Assembly: GCA_030425295.1 (NCBI GenBank)
Contig: JAUIAT010000007.1
Location: 51,598 to 115,597, forward strand
DNA length: 64,000 bases
DNA from: Gammaproteobacteria bacterium
Lineage (GTDB): Bacteria; Pseudomonadota; Gammaproteobacteria; JAUIAT01
Reading direction: 5' to 3'
The translations under genes and the position numbers were made by a program. Positions 38,170 to 48,432 of the stretch are shown here, piece after piece (position 1 is the first letter of the stretch; the number at the start of each line of letters is the position of its first letter). Under the pieces are notes generated by a model. It had not been told where the DNA came from. It searched no databases and saw only the letters and a list, made by a program, of their open reading frames with translations.

Positions 38170-38889
38170 CTACAAGGCACTCATTATGAGCAAGCCTAGT
38201 ATAAACATCAAAAAATGAAGTATTTGTTCTTTGGTTTTTTCGGTTTTTAGTTGTGGTATCAAGTCAGTTGCGCCTATATATAAAAAGTTTCCTGCACCAA
38301 AGGCTAGGAATATGGCGATATTTATTTCAGCTGAGATAGCATAAGCAAAAACTGCGCCTAGTGGGAATGTTAGTGCTGAAATAAAGTTAAATAATAAAGC
38401 TGAGCGTTTATTCCAGCCGCTGTGAATGAGTATTCCAAAGTCACCAAGTTCCTGCGGTATTTCATGTGCAGCGGCAACTAACCAGGTAATCATGCCCAGT
38501 TTAATATCGATGACAAATGCCGAGCCGATTGCAGCTCCGCCAATGAAATTGTGTAGCCCATCTGCGAGTAAAATTAGGTAACTTACAGGGTGGTGCTGCA
38601 TTAACGATCGATGGCAATGGTGCCAATGAAGAAATTGTTCCAAAATAAATAAGGCTACAAAACCGACTACTAAACCAATATAAACTTGCTTTGTATTTCC
38701 TAGAACTTCAACAGCATGAGGGAGTAAGTGGAAACAAGCGCCGCCAATTAATGTGCCTGCTGCTAGGCTTACTAAAGGGAAGATGATGCGTTTAAAGATA
38801 GGTTCGGGCAAGATTAAAGTCAAACTACCAGCGAGTGCAATTACTGCCATAGCAAAGCTAAATATTAAAATCCATGTTAACGTTAGCAT
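38170..38889 (-). CDS. ZIP-family divalent metal transporter
   Basis: The 239-residue protein has about eight hydrophobic segments and the two ZIP metal-site helices, LADGLHNFIGGAAIG near residue 109 and AAHEIPQELGDFGIL near residue 139. A histidine-rich loop between helices III and IV (FLHWHHCHRSLMQHH) is typical of metal-binding loops. It probably imports zinc, iron or manganese; specificity cannot be read from sequence. It converges with prmC across a 36-bp gap. Confidence 0.88.
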   Translation of the reverse strand: MLTLTWILIFSFAMAVIALAGSLTLILPEPIFKRIIFPLVSLAAGTLIGGACFHLLPHAVEVLGNTKQVYIGLVVGFVALFILEQFLHWHHCHRSLMQHHPVSYLILLADGLHNFIGGAAIGSAFVIDIKLGMITWLVAAAHEIPQELGDFGILIHSGWNKRSALLFNFISALTFPLGAVFAYAISAEINIAIFLAFGAGNFLYIGATDLIPQLKTEKTKEQILHFLMFILGLLIMSAL

Positions 38890-38923
38890 GTTTAAAAACT
38901 TATTTTAATGGAGCATGTGCTTA

Positions 38924-39355
38924 TTAGTTTAGCTTTAGAATGGCATCAAGAAAAGGGGTGTTTCCATCTGGGAAGCGGTAGTTTTTTAAATGGTGGATAT
39001 GTGTCCATGTGGTGAACTGGCCTTCACATCCGCTTGGGTTGCCATCAAATACAGTAACTAGGTGTGCATAAAGTTGGATTTGATAATCAGGTCGTTCGCA
39101 GGAAGATGTCATAAATGGTTTTGACTGAGTGACGTTGATGCCAATTTCTTCTTTAAGTTCTCGATTGAGTGCTTCTTCTTGGGTTTCCCCTGTTTCAATT
39201 TTGCCGCCAGGAAACTCCCAAAATCCTGCAAATGTTGTGTGGCTAGGGCGTTGGGCAATAAATATTTCTTGTTTATCGTTAATAATTATCCCAAGCACCA
39301 CGTTTTGAGTGGGCTTGGGAGATAATTTAGAGTCTGTCGGCGATAGGTGTTGCAT
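38924..39355 (-). CDS. mutT: 8-oxo-dGTP diphosphatase MutT (Nudix)
   Basis: The start at 39355 (MQHLSPTDSKL) gives 143 residues and avoids overlap with secA; the open frame extends upstream into secA without meaning. The Nudix box is complete as GGKIETGETQEEALNRELKE then EIGI, and the protein begins the fold with NVVLGIIINDKQEIFIAQRP. It removes mutagenic 8-oxo-dGTP. It follows secA on the same strand, a conserved gammaproteobacterial pairing. The N-terminus is slightly longer than in E. coli MutT. Confidence 0.9.
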   Translation of the reverse strand: MQHLSPTDSKLSPKPTQNVVLGIIINDKQEIFIAQRPSHTTFAGFWEFPGGKIETGETQEEALNRELKEEIGINVTQSKPFMTSSCERPDYQIQLYAHLVTVFDGNPSGCEGQFTTWTHIHHLKNYRFPDGNTPFLDAILKLN

Positions 39356-39407
39356 AGCGAAACTTTTCACAAAGTATAAAAATTTACAGCTATAAACATA
39401 GGGGCTG

Positions 39408-42131
39408 TTAAATTTTTCCGTGACACTGTTTATATTTTTTGCCAGAGCCACAAGGGCAAGGCTCGTTACGGCCAACTTTTGGTGCTTCACGTATGAAGGT
39501 TGTGTTAGCTGATTCTTGTTGCTCTTCTTGTGGCTCTTCTTCATCACCAGCTAAGGCATTAACTTCATTATGCACAAAATGCTTAGATTGGTTAGCTGCC
39601 ATTTTTCGTCTCTCAGCTTCCATGACTTCGGCATCTTCTTCAGCTTGTAAGTGCAGGCGACTTAAAATTTGAATGGTTTCAAACTTCATGTTGTCCAGCA
39701 TTTCGGAAAACATTTTGAAAGATTCGCGTTTGTACTCATTTGCTGGGTCTTTCTGCGCATAACCTCGTAGGTGAATGCTTTGGCGCAGGTGGTCCATCGC
39801 TGCTAAATGTTCCTTCCAGTTGCTATCAAGAGTTTGCAGCATTACAGTTTTCTCGACTTGACGCATCACTGAGGAGCTAATTATTTCTTCTTGGTTTTTG
39901 CGATGCTCATTAAGTTTTTCAATAATTCTTTCGCGTAAGCTTTCTTCGTGAAGATTACTCTCTTCATTCAGCCATTGTTGAATTGGCAGTTGCAAGCCAA
40001 AATCATTTTCTAAGGATTTTTCAGCGCCAGATATATCCCACTGTTCTTCTAAGCTAAGTGGCGGAATATATTGATCAATAACATTGTTTAAAACATCGTC
40101 AGTGATTGCTTGAATAGTGTCGCGTATATCGTCAGTTTTCATCAATTCAAGACGCTGTTTGTAGATAACTTTGCGTTGATCATCGGCAACATCGTCATAT
40201 TTAAGAAGTTGCTTACGAATATCAAAGTTATGTCCTTCAACTTTTCGTTGTGCATTCTCAATTGAGCGAGTAACAATTTTGCTTTCCAGGGCAACATCGT
40301 TTTCCATGCCAAGGCGCCTGAGCATATTAATGACTCTGTCTGATGCAAAAATACGAAGTAGATGGTCATCAAGAGATAGATAAAATCTTGAGCTACCAAC
40401 GTCACCTTGGCGCCCACTACGACCTCGGAGCTGATTATCTATGCGGCGTGACTCATGGCGCTCAGTGCCAATAATATGTAATCCTCCGGCTTTTAGAACA
40501 TCTTTATGACGTTGCTGCCAGTCTTTAGTGATTTCTTCTACTTTAGCTTTATCATCTTGGCTAATTTCGGCTAATTCTTCTTTTAAGTTGCCGCCAAGTA
40601 CGATATCTGTACCGCGCCCTGCCATATTTGTAGCAATTGTAACAGCGCCTGGGCGACCAGCTTGTGCAATAATGTGTGCTTCTTTGCCATGATTTTTAGC
40701 ATTTAAAACTTGGTGAGGAATTTTAGCCTGCTTAAGTAGCTTGGAAAGCAACTCTGAACTTTCAATTGATGCAGTACCAACAAGAATTGGCTGCTTATTG
40801 TTGCGGCGTTCCTCAACCTCTTTAATAATGGCTTTATATTTATCTTGTTGTGTTAGGTAAACAAGATCGGCACTATCAATACGAGCCAGAGGGCGATTGG
40901 TAGGAATAACCATTACTTCTAGATCATAAATTTGTTGAAACTCATAAGCTTCAGTATCTGCGGTGCCCGTCATACCAGCTAGTTTTTCGTAAAGCCTGAA
41001 ATAATTCTGAAAAGTTATGGAGGCAAGAGTTTGGTTTTCGCATTGAATTTTAACACCTTCTTTGGCTTCTACAGCTTGGTGTAGTCCGTCAGACCAGCGG
41101 CGACCCTGCATTAATCGCCCTGTATGCTCGTCAACAATTATGACTTCGCCATTTTTTACAACATATTCAACGTCTTTGCGGTATAGGTGGTGGGCTCTGA
41201 TTGCGGCACTTAAGAAGTGCATAAGCACGATATTGCTCGGATCATAAAGGCTTGTACCCTTGAGAAGACCGGCTTCTTCAAAGAGTTTTTCTACATGTTC
41301 GTGACCTGCTTCAGTCAAGTGTGCTTGGTGGTTCTTTTCGTCTAATGTAAAGTCGCCTTCGCCAACTTCTCCATCAACTTCCTTTGCTACTTTAAGTTTT
41401 GGAACCATCGCGTTTACAAGTTCGTAGCGGTCAGAATTTTCTTCAGTTGGTCCAGATATGATCAAAGGAGTTCGTGCTTCATCGATCAAGATAGAGTCAA
41501 CTTCGTCGATGATCGCGTAAGATAAATCACGCTGAACTCTTTCTTCAAGAGCAAATGCCATATTATCGCGAAGATAATCAAATCCAAACTCATTATTAGT
41601 GCCGTAGGTGATGTCGCAATTATAGGCTTCTTTCTTTTGTTCCGTAGACATTTCGGCAATATTTACACCAGAAGTCATGCCAAGAAACTCATAAACTGGA
41701 GCCATCCAGTCGCGGTCACGTTGGGCAAGGTAGTCATTTACAGTAATGACGTGAACGCCGCGACCGGTCAATGCGTTAAGATACGCTGGCAAAGTTGCAA
41801 CTAAAGTTTTACCTTCACCGGTTTTCATTTCACTTATTTTGCCTTGGTGCAGGGCGAGTCCGCCAATTAACTGCACGTCAAAGTGGCGCATGCCAAGTAC
41901 TCGGACGCTGGCTTCTCTCACAACAGCAAATGCTTCTGGTAGTAAGCTATCAAGTGATTCACCTTTTGCAAAGCGAGATTTGAATTCATCTGTTTTCGCT
42001 TTTAGTTTATCGTCTGAAAGTTTCTTTATTTCAGGTTCTAAGGCATTGATGCTTAGAACTTCCTTGTTAGCTTGTTTAAGTAAACGATCGTTACGGGTTC
42101 CAAAAATTTTACGAAGCAATTGATTAATCAT
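39408..42131 (-). CDS. secA: Preprotein translocase ATPase SecA
   Basis: The 907-residue SecA has Walker A in [19 protein letters not shown] near residue 105, the DEAD-type [37 protein letters not shown] and [11 protein letters not shown]. The C-terminal zinc tail [20 protein letters not shown] binds SecB and lipid. It drives proteins through SecYEG. It is divergent from the dciA-like gene, with about 50 bases between starts. Confidence 0.98.
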   Translation of the reverse strand: MINQLLRKIFGTRNDRLLKQANKEVLSINALEPEIKKLSDDKLKAKTDEFKSRFAKGESLDSLLPEAFAVVREASVRVLGMRHFDVQLIGGLALHQGKISEMKTGEGKTLVATLPAYLNALTGRGVHVITVNDYLAQRDRDWMAPVYEFLGMTSGVNIAEMSTEQKKEAYNCDITYGTNNEFGFDYLRDNMAFALEERVQRDLSYAIIDEVDSILIDEARTPLIISGPTEENSDRYELVNAMVPKLKVAKEVDGEVGEGDFTLDEKNHQAHLTEAGHEHVEKLFEEAGLLKGTSLYDPSNIVLMHFLSAAIRAHHLYRKDVEYVVKNGEVIIVDEHTGRLMQGRRWSDGLHQAVEAKEGVKIQCENQTLASITFQNYFRLYEKLAGMTGTADTEAYEFQQIYDLEVMVIPTNRPLARIDSADLVYLTQQDKYKAIIKEVEERRNNKQPILVGTASIESSELLSKLLKQAKIPHQVLNAKNHGKEAHIIAQAGRPGAVTIATNMAGRGTDIVLGGNLKEELAEISQDDKAKVEEITKDWQQRHKDVLKAGGLHIIGTERHESRRIDNQLRGRSGRQGDVGSSRFYLSLDDHLLRIFASDRVINMLRRLGMENDVALESKIVTRSIENAQRKVEGHNFDIRKQLLKYDDVADDQRKVIYKQRLELMKTDDIRDTIQAITDDVLNNVIDQYIPPLSLEEQWDISGAEKSLENDFGLQLPIQQWLNEESNLHEESLRERIIEKLNEHRKNQEEIISSSVMRQVEKTVMLQTLDSNWKEHLAAMDHLRQSIHLRGYAQKDPANEYKRESFKMFSEMLDNMKFETIQILSRLHLQAEEDAEVMEAERRKMAANQSKHFVHNEVNALAGDEEEPQEEQQESANTTFIREAPKVGRNEPCPCGSGKKYKQCHGKI

Positions 42132-42182
42132 TGATTATTTAATACCTTGTTATAAAATATATGACTGCAAACATTATCTGAT

Positions 42183-42488
42183 ATGGCAAAATCATTAGCA
42201 AGTATTCTTTCACGTAAAAATCAGAGTCCATTGGACTCTATCATGCGTCGTGCCAACAAGATAAATCAGCTTGAAGCTGAGGTCCGAGCGCAATTAGATT
42301 CGCATCTTGCAGATTTTGTGAAAGTGGCCAGTTTTGAAGAGGGGGTATTGTTGCTATTTACCGATAGCGGCAGTAAGTTAACAGCGCTTACTTTTGAGAA
42401 AAAAGCATTGATTGCAAACCTTCAAGAAAAGCCAGAATTTAAATCTTTATCAGAGGTTCAAATTCGCGTTGACCCATCTTTATTTTAA
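42183..42488 (+). CDS. DciA-like (DUF721) protein
   Basis: The 101-residue protein resembles DUF721/DciA proteins in length, start (SLASILSRKNQSPLDSIMRRANKINQLEAEV) and position divergent from secA. In bacteria without DnaC/DnaI loaders, DciA helps load the replicative helicase DnaB. The C-terminal half LLFTDSGSKLTALTFEKKAL is the KH-like fold region. The last four bases overlap the end of the convergent protease-like gene. Confidence 0.7.
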   Translation: MAKSLASILSRKNQSPLDSIMRRANKINQLEAEVRAQLDSHLADFVKVASFEEGVLLLFTDSGSKLTALTFEKKALIANLQEKPEFKSLSEVQIRVDPSLF

Positions 42489-43837
42489 TTTAAATTATTC
42501 AGTAAGGTCTTAGACGGCGGAGGGCCATATGATTTTTTAGGCGCGCGGTTTTTTGCTCTGTTGAAGAATCGATGAGCTTTATAAGCAAGAAAAATATTTT
42601 TCCCTGAGACATCCATTTTGGCTCGTTTATTTTCTGACTCTTTAAAGCATTTAAGCCAAAGCGTTCGAAATTCATTAAATTTATTTAAAGTTTTTTTGCA
42701 GCTTTCCAGGCCCTGTGCATTGCTATTTTGTTGGCAATATCTGATTGCAGAAGCTAACATGCCTTTAATGGTTTCTACCTTGTGTGTTTTGCCATTATGC
42801 TCAAATTTAGCCTGGTCTTTATCATTTAGCATTGCTAAAAGTGCTTTGTTATAACGACTTGACTGAGAGTATTGTAAAACTTTAGGGGGCGGAAAAAAAT
42901 TATAGCTTAATTGCTTTTCACCAGTATTTTCATTTTTTGTAACGTGCGGAAAAGTTAAACAATTATTTTCTAGTTCATTAGAATTGTTTTTTAGGAGTGT
43001 TTTTAAATAGCAAAGCCCAAGTGTGCCGCAAGATATGCTATCAGCCTGTGGGTGAATATCTATTTCGAGAGTTTCGTTATTTTCGTCAAGTAAATTTATT
43101 TCAGTGTAGCTAGTTTGTGGGAATTTTGATTCAAGAAGATTGCATAGATCAAGGCTTGCTTCATTGTAATATTGTATAGGAATTATTATTTGTTCGCTGC
43201 TGATTACGAAAACATCGTAATGGCTAACGCTATCAATTTCACAATTAGTAAATATATACCCTACACTCTCACCCTTTGTAAGGTTCTTTTTGATGTGTGT
43301 AATTTCTTCAAGTGCTCTTGAGGCATCTATGCATTGGTGGTGAATTCTTTCTTCTTTAAGTTTGCTTACACATTTGTTAATAGCTTCGTCAATGACGGTT
43401 TTTATATTTGATGTGGCTAGGGTTTTGTTGAGTTCTATTATAGTGGATTCGCTATTTTGAACTCCAGCTTTCAGTTTTCCTGTGTTTTCATCTAAAAAAT
43501 TCTTGGTTAAGCTCTTTATGGTTTTGTAATGATCACACCAATAACTCAATGGGTCTTCATTAATAGCAAAGTCACTTTCATAGACCGCCCCTTTTTCTGG
43601 TTCGGCCCAATAATCAAGAATAAACTTTGCATACTTTTTTTTAGGGTCTTCATAGGTTGCTATTAAGCTACGAACCTGTTGAGAAAAAAGGCCTATTGTC
43701 CCGTTGTAAATAATTTTGCAACCATATTTTTTTTTGTAGAAATTGATGTTTTCTTCAATTTCAGACCCTTTAAGCATAATAGAGTTTTGCTGGGCCTCTT
43801 TTTTTAAACTTTGTTTCATGTTTTCTAGTGTTGTCAT
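42485..43837 (-). CDS. Putative Ulp1/YopJ-like (clan CE) cysteine protease or acetyltransferase
   Basis: The frame is open from 43921, but its first part lies in an 88-bp repeat element, so the ATG at 43837 (MTTLENMKQSLKKE, 450 residues) is a cautious choice; 43873 and 43822 are alternatives. Numbering from 43837, His206 in SVSHYDVFVIS, Asn225/Glu226 in IQYYNEASLD, Gln264 and Cys270 in PQADSISCGTLGLCYLKTLL follow the H-(D/E/N)-Q-C order of clan CE enzymes. Those include SUMO proteases and YopJ acetyltransferases. The SCG core and following hydrophobic helix are especially suggestive. The rest is hydrophilic with no signal peptide. A host-directed role is inferred, and the family assignment rests on motifs only. 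Confidence 0.55.
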   Translation of the reverse strand: MTTLENMKQSLKKEAQQNSIMLKGSEIEENINFYKKKYGCKIIYNGTIGLFSQQVRSLIATYEDPKKKYAKFILDYWAEPEKGAVYESDFAINEDPLSYWCDHYKTIKSLTKNFLDENTGKLKAGVQNSESTIIELNKTLATSNIKTVIDEAINKCVSKLKEERIHHQCIDASRALEEITHIKKNLTKGESVGYIFTNCEIDSVSHYDVFVISSEQIIIPIQYYNEASLDLCNLLESKFPQTSYTEINLLDENNETLEIDIHPQADSISCGTLGLCYLKTLLKNNSNELENNCLTFPHVTKNENTGEKQLSYNFFPPPKVLQYSQSSRYNKALLAMLNDKDQAKFEHNGKTHKVETIKGMLASAIRYCQQNSNAQGLESCKKTLNKFNEFRTLWLKCFKESENKRAKMDVSGKNIFLAYKAHRFFNRAKNRAPKKSYGPPPSKTLLNNLN

Positions 43838-43852
43838 CGCTTTGCAAGGTAT

Positions 43853-43940
43853 TAGGGTCTGTTGGTAACTCATTTTACAGCTGCAAATCCAGATAATTTG
43901 TGAAAATTTGCTCTGCAACATGAATTGTCAACAGACCCTA
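43853..43940. mobile_element. 88-bp MITE-like unit with 12-bp perfect inverted ends
   Basis: TAGGGTCTGTTG (43853-43864) and CAACAGACCCTA (43929-43940) are perfect inverted termini, with similarity continuing a few bases inward. The interior has no coding capacity of its own. The same 12-mer flanks ada at 9146 and 10227. It lies over the 5' end of the protease-like gene and may have replaced its leader or promoter. Confidence 0.55.
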
Positions 43941-43996
43941 GTTGATTTGTGCTAATATTGTGCATAACTCAGATTAAATAAACCTTAAGAGCTAAG

Positions 43997-46018
43997 TTAT
44001 TTTAATGCTAATCTCGGTTTGTATTTGTTAATTTTGAGTAGCGATACTTTACTTGTATAAAAAACAAAAGATACTGCCACCAAGTAGGATAGGCCCCAAG
44101 CAGCTGCGGCATATCTGCCAAAGGGGACCCAAAAAAGCAAAGGTAGTTGTAAACCTAGAGCTGCAATGCTAAGCATCTTAATATTAAAGCAATATTTGTC
44201 TTCAATAAATTGTTTTAATTTTTTCAAGGGCGTGATTGCTGCTAATACTGTTATTAGTAAGGAGGTGATTTTTAACGATTTGAAGGGGTAATCAAGCCAT
44301 AAGGATATTTGTTTGTAAATTGTGTGTATTTCAGCTTGCTCATTATAGCCAATTAGAACTCCTAGGCTTTTGAAATAATCTATTGGGGTGGTGCGAAGGT
44401 TGTCTGGAATGCTTGATGCCGATGTGAAGATAATAAATTGGTGTCCAAATACTAGATTATGTAATAGTGAAACACCACAGAATAAAATTCCTGAGTGGTA
44501 GTATATTAATTTACTAATTGGCGTTGATTTGCGTTTATAGAAAATTGATGCTCCTGTTATAAATAGAACTCCGAATAAATAGTTTGGTCTGAAGAAAACA
44601 GATATCGCTAAAAATAGAGTGCCAAACCATAATTGTTTATGATTTTCTTCAAAGGTTAAGAGTATACCGCTCACTAGAAAGAAAATTGCTATAGGTTCTG
44701 CATATCCATCTAATCCAAGGTTGTAAATGTCGGTAAATGTGGCGAAAAACATCAAAAATGCAACAATTGCTGGAATTGTGGGTAAAACTTTTTTTGTTAG
44801 ATAGTAGCATGAAGTCAATAAAAGAATTGCTATACAAAAAACACCTAGATTGGTTTGTCCGAAAATAAGGCCCTCAATGAACCTGAAGTAAAACATCCCT
44901 GGCATGTTGTAGTAAACATCTGATCCGCCCCTTAAGACTTCAATAAAATTACCTAATCTAAAGGCGTCAATCATGTGTAGTCCAATGCTTTTGTAGGTTA
45001 GGCCATCATATCCACCTGAAAGAGCAAATTCGTAGGTGTATAAGTTAATGTTTTGTGAGGTCGCATAGAGGGCGATTAGACAAATTCCAAATATAAAAAT
45101 ATTTTCTGCGAAAGCCGATGCTTTGAGTTTAAAAAATGATAGCAAAGAGATAATAAGACAAATTGATATGAAAGTTTGGATATATTCATAAATTTGCCAT
45201 TTTGTGCTTGGTATTAATTTTATTTCCAGTGGATTTTTAGGGTTCGCGCTGACCGCATAAACATGGAATCCTATTTCATTAGGAGATATTTTGGCACAAC
45301 TGAACTGGGTAGTTTCAATTGATGCTGGAGCTTTGTTTCCCTTTGTCCAGTAAGTTTTTCCTGTCCAACATAGTTTTGATCCTACCAGGTCTTTGTTGAT
45401 TTCGATCATCACAAAAAAAGGCATTTCAAATCTATAAAGATTAGTTTGCCAGTCATACCAATTGTATATATCACGATTGACAAATCCTCCTCTTAGAGTG
45501 GATAAGTGTTTAATATCTAATGAGTGCAAGATTCTCGTGTATTTGGGGTGGTGCCAGATAGTTTCAGCTGAAGTGGAGTATGTATCTTTTATTATATCTG
45601 GCCTTGTTTGTGGGGTATTAGTCTTGGTGTGGCGCCAGCAGCTTGGATTTTTTTCATCACACCATTTGTGTTTGGGGTGATATTTCATGAATTCATTAGA
45701 CATTTTGTTTCTTAAAGTTGGTGGAAGATCTGAATAAGTAACCGTGCCGTAAGGTTTCGGAAGAAATATGTTGTCGCCTTCTTCAAAGCTAAGTTCGGGT
45801 ATGGAGAATTTGGTAATTGTTAGCAAAAAAATTAACAGTAACGCAATGTATGAATATTTATTTAATTTAAAATTCGAGTGCCATAGATAAATACCAATTA
45901 CTAATAAAAGCGCTGCTTTCCATAACTCAATTATCGGTAATCCTAAAATTATGAGAACGAAGATAAAGGATATAACTTTGTATAAATTATTAAATTTTAG
46001 CTCTTTAAGCATAAGCAT
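43997..46018 (-). CDS. Multi-pass membrane protein, probable GT-C-type glycosyltransferase
   Basis: The ATG at 46018 follows the stop of the UbiA-like gene by two bases (TAGGAATG) and gives 673 residues. About ten to twelve hydrophobic segments surround a large soluble loop (residues about 80-270, with KHKWCDEKNPSCWRHTK and TLRGGFVNRDIYNWYDW). This layout fits polyprenyl-phosphate-sugar-dependent GT-C enzymes, but I cannot see a diagnostic catalytic motif. Coupling with the prenyltransferase gene suggests it uses a lipid-linked sugar made by that enzyme. Confidence 0.6.
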   Translation of the reverse strand: MLMLKELKFNNLYKVISFIFVLIILGLPIIELWKAALLLVIGIYLWHSNFKLNKYSYIALLLIFLLTITKFSIPELSFEEGDNIFLPKPYGTVTYSDLPPTLRNKMSNEFMKYHPKHKWCDEKNPSCWRHTKTNTPQTRPDIIKDTYSTSAETIWHHPKYTRILHSLDIKHLSTLRGGFVNRDIYNWYDWQTNLYRFEMPFFVMIEINKDLVGSKLCWTGKTYWTKGNKAPASIETTQFSCAKISPNEIGFHVYAVSANPKNPLEIKLIPSTKWQIYEYIQTFISICLIISLLSFFKLKASAFAENIFIFGICLIALYATSQNINLYTYEFALSGGYDGLTYKSIGLHMIDAFRLGNFIEVLRGGSDVYYNMPGMFYFRFIEGLIFGQTNLGVFCIAILLLTSCYYLTKKVLPTIPAIVAFLMFFATFTDIYNLGLDGYAEPIAIFFLVSGILLTFEENHKQLWFGTLFLAISVFFRPNYLFGVLFITGASIFYKRKSTPISKLIYYHSGILFCGVSLLHNLVFGHQFIIFTSASSIPDNLRTTPIDYFKSLGVLIGYNEQAEIHTIYKQISLWLDYPFKSLKITSLLITVLAAITPLKKLKQFIEDKYCFNIKMLSIAALGLQLPLLFWVPFGRYAAAAWGLSYLVAVSFVFYTSKVSLLKINKYKPRLALK

Positions 46019-46020
46019 TC

Positions 46021-46896
46021 CTAGGTCGTTGCTAGAAGGAAAAACACTATAAATAAAATTAAAGAGACATAACTCCATTTATCTTGCAATGTATAAATTA
46101 CGGGGTCTTCATCAACCTGAAATCGATTAAGGAGCAGCCACATTCTCAAAATCCATGTGAGAATTATGGGGCATATTCCCCATAAAAATATTGGATTAGT
46201 ATATAACTTTTCTGCTTGTTGGGAGTTTACGTAAAGAGCCAAAACCAATACTGATAATAGTCCTGATGTTAGACCTGTTGTGTAAATAAATTCTTTGTCT
46301 GCAAAGCTATATCCACGTGAATTATTACAAGATCTGTTATCTTTTTTGGCATTAGAAAGCTCCGCATAACGTTTTGCCGCTGCTAAGCTTAAGAATAGAA
46401 AAATTGAGAACGCAATCAACCAAGCAGATATAAAAACATTAATAGCGATAGCTCCTGAAATGATTCTCATTACATAAAATAATGTCAGTATTAAAATATC
46501 TACTACAGCAATACTTTTTAGGATTTTTGAGTACAAGAAATTTGTTATTAAATAAAGCCCTAAAAGGTAAGTTAATTGGTTAGAAATGATTAAGCATAAG
46601 CTCAAACTTATACCAATAAGCGTTGGTATCATTATTATTAATACATATTTGGATACTCTTCCTGAGGCAAGTGGACGATTTTTCTTTATTGGATGTCTTT
46701 TGTCATATTGAAGATCGGCAATATCATTGAATATATATACTGCTGATGCTGCCAGTGAAAATATTATAAAAGTTAATGCTGCTAGATATATTGAATGCGC
46801 ACTTGTGTAGCTATGGGAGGCAATTAAGGGTAAAAATACAAGAAGATTTTTTATCCATTGGTGCGGTCTTAATGTTTTTATGTAAGACAAAATCAT
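46021..46896 (-). CDS. UbiA-family prenyltransferase, decaprenyl-phosphate phosphoribosyltransferase-like
   Basis: The 291-residue membrane protein has the UbiA motif FNDIADLQYDKRHPIKKNRPLASG near residue 56 (NDxxDxxxDxxHPxKxxRP). It opens TLRPHQWIKNLLVFLPLIAS, the form typical of decaprenyl-phosphate phosphoribose synthases rather than ubiquinone enzymes. The second motif is less obvious. Such enzymes join phosphoribose from PRPP to a polyprenyl phosphate for later use in glycans. The DprE1/DprE2 epimerases that follow in mycobacteria are not seen here. The gene leads the pair with the GT-C-like gene. Confidence 0.75.
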   Translation of the reverse strand: MILSYIKTLRPHQWIKNLLVFLPLIASHSYTSAHSIYLAALTFIIFSLAASAVYIFNDIADLQYDKRHPIKKNRPLASGRVSKYVLIIMIPTLIGISLSLCLIISNQLTYLLGLYLITNFLYSKILKSIAVVDILILTLFYVMRIISGAIAINVFISAWLIAFSIFLFLSLAAAKRYAELSNAKKDNRSCNNSRGYSFADKEFIYTTGLTSGLLSVLVLALYVNSQQAEKLYTNPIFLWGICPIILTWILRMWLLLNRFQVDEDPVIYTLQDKWSYVSLILFIVFFLLATT

Positions 46897-47012
46897 TTTT
46901 GCATCCTTGCTTATGCCTCATTTAGCAATCTCTTATTATATTTGAACCTAAGTGACTGTAAAGATGTGCTTTGGTAATATAAGTTTGTCATGATTTAAAC
47001 AGTGAAATATTT

Positions 47013-48416
47013 ATGAAGCTTGCAAAAGCCGCAATCAAAGGCGGATTATGGACTGCCGGAGTTCGCTATCCTTCTTTTATTTTGAATTTTATATGTAATT
47101 TGATATTGGCAAGGTTGATTGTGCCAGAGCAGTTTGGTGTATTTGCTCTTGCTTTTTCGCTTGCTGAAATGATTTTTTTTCTAAATCAGCTAGGGTTATC
47201 TCAGGCCTGTGTGCAATTACAAGATGAAAAAGATATTTTTGATACAGGTGTCATTATAGCCTGGGGCTGGGCGCTGTCCCTGTTTGCAATTGCATTAATT
47301 GGTGCATTTGTATTATCGCATTGGTATTCAAATGAAATCCTCGAGATGATGGTAGTGATCTGTGGTATCAAAATGCTAGAGCTGCCTTGCTCTATATATA
47401 TGGCCAAGCTTGATGTGGACTTAAAATTTAAAGAGCGTGCCTTATGCGATGGCTTGAGTAAAATGCTCGGCGTTTTTCTTGCTGTATTTTTAGCGTGGCT
47501 TGGTTTTGGGATATGGAGTTTAGCCTTTCGTGAAATTCTCTATACAGTTTTGCTTTTTGCAAGTGTTGTTTGGATTGCGAATTATCGATTCCATTTTGAT
47601 TTTCATTTGCAAACTGCTAAAAAAATTCTCAAATTTTCTTCTAATTTATTGTTAATTGGTTTAGCTCAAGTGGTTTATGTAGAGTCTCCAAAGCTTATAA
47701 TGGGGACGCTCTCTGGGGTTAGAATGTTGGCACCATTTGAGCGAGGGCTTTATCTTTCTGAGTTGCCAAACAGGCTTTTGTCGCAATTTTATGGTCATGT
47801 TGCTTTTTCGGTATATGCCAAATCTCAACACGAACCGCATAAAATTGGCGTAGGGCTCGAGTGGTGCATGTTTTTTACTTGTAGATTAATGTGGTTGGCA
47901 GGATTAGTCATTTTCTTATTTCCTAAATTTATTTTTACCCTTTTGTTAGGAAATCAATGGGTTTATGGGGCACCATTTTTCCAGGGTTTCTTTTTGTATC
48001 TTTTGTTTAAACCAATTTTTGAGGCTCAGAAAAATGCATTATTAGCAGTTAATAAGGGTCGGCTAGTATTTCTTGCAACTTTAACAAGTATGTCTGTTGT
48101 TCTGCTCGGAATATTTAGTGTCTGGTATGCAGATCTTAGCTGGACTTTGATGTCTTGGATTTATGGCTTAGGTGTGTTTTTTGCATCTGTTTTGCTAGGT
48201 ATTTTTTGTGAGTTTATGGGGATAAAAATTCAGTGGTTTAAAGTTTTTGGTTTTCCGATAATTATGGGTGCAGTATGCTCTATTGTTCACTTTATGATTA
48301 ATAGTGATTTAACTCCATTTATCCAGGTTCCAGTTTTTATCGTTGTTTGGGGGTTGGTAAGTTTAAGTTTAGAGTGGCCTCATTATCGCCATTTTTTGAG
48401 TTTTTTGAAAAACTAA
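47013..48416 (+). CDS. Wzx-type polysaccharide flippase (MOP superfamily)
   Basis: The 467-residue protein has about 12-14 membrane segments and a characteristic start (KGGLWTAGVRYPSFILNFIC, then ARLIVPEQFGVFALA). These belong to the lipopolysaccharide/colanic-acid flippase group of MATE-like transporters. It probably moves lipid-linked repeat units across the inner membrane. It is divergent from the UbiA-like gene, so the two operons likely share a regulatory region at 46897-47012. Substrate is unknown. Confidence 0.85.
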   Translation: MKLAKAAIKGGLWTAGVRYPSFILNFICNLILARLIVPEQFGVFALAFSLAEMIFFLNQLGLSQACVQLQDEKDIFDTGVIIAWGWALSLFAIALIGAFVLSHWYSNEILEMMVVICGIKMLELPCSIYMAKLDVDLKFKERALCDGLSKMLGVFLAVFLAWLGFGIWSLAFREILYTVLLFASVVWIANYRFHFDFHLQTAKKILKFSSNLLLIGLAQVVYVESPKLIMGTLSGVRMLAPFERGLYLSELPNRLLSQFYGHVAFSVYAKSQHEPHKIGVGLEWCMFFTCRLMWLAGLVIFLFPKFIFTLLLGNQWVYGAPFFQGFFLYLLFKPIFEAQKNALLAVNKGRLVFLATLTSMSVVLLGIFSVWYADLSWTLMSWIYGLGVFFASVLLGIFCEFMGIKIQWFKVFGFPIIMGAVCSIVHFMINSDLTPFIQVPVFIVVWGLVSLSLEWPHYRHFLSFLKN

Positions 48417-48432
48417 AATAGTCTAACTATTT
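48416..48432 (-). terminator. Weak terminator-like hairpin between convergent genes
   Basis: AAATAG and CTATTT form a 6-bp stem around a five-base loop, and on the minus strand a T-rich tract follows. It could end transcription of the MFS gene. The stem is short. Confidence 0.35.

Noticed and set aside
39356..39547. Longer mutT start inside secA
   Set aside because: It would overlap secA coding sequence by 140 bases and add a non-Nudix N-terminus.
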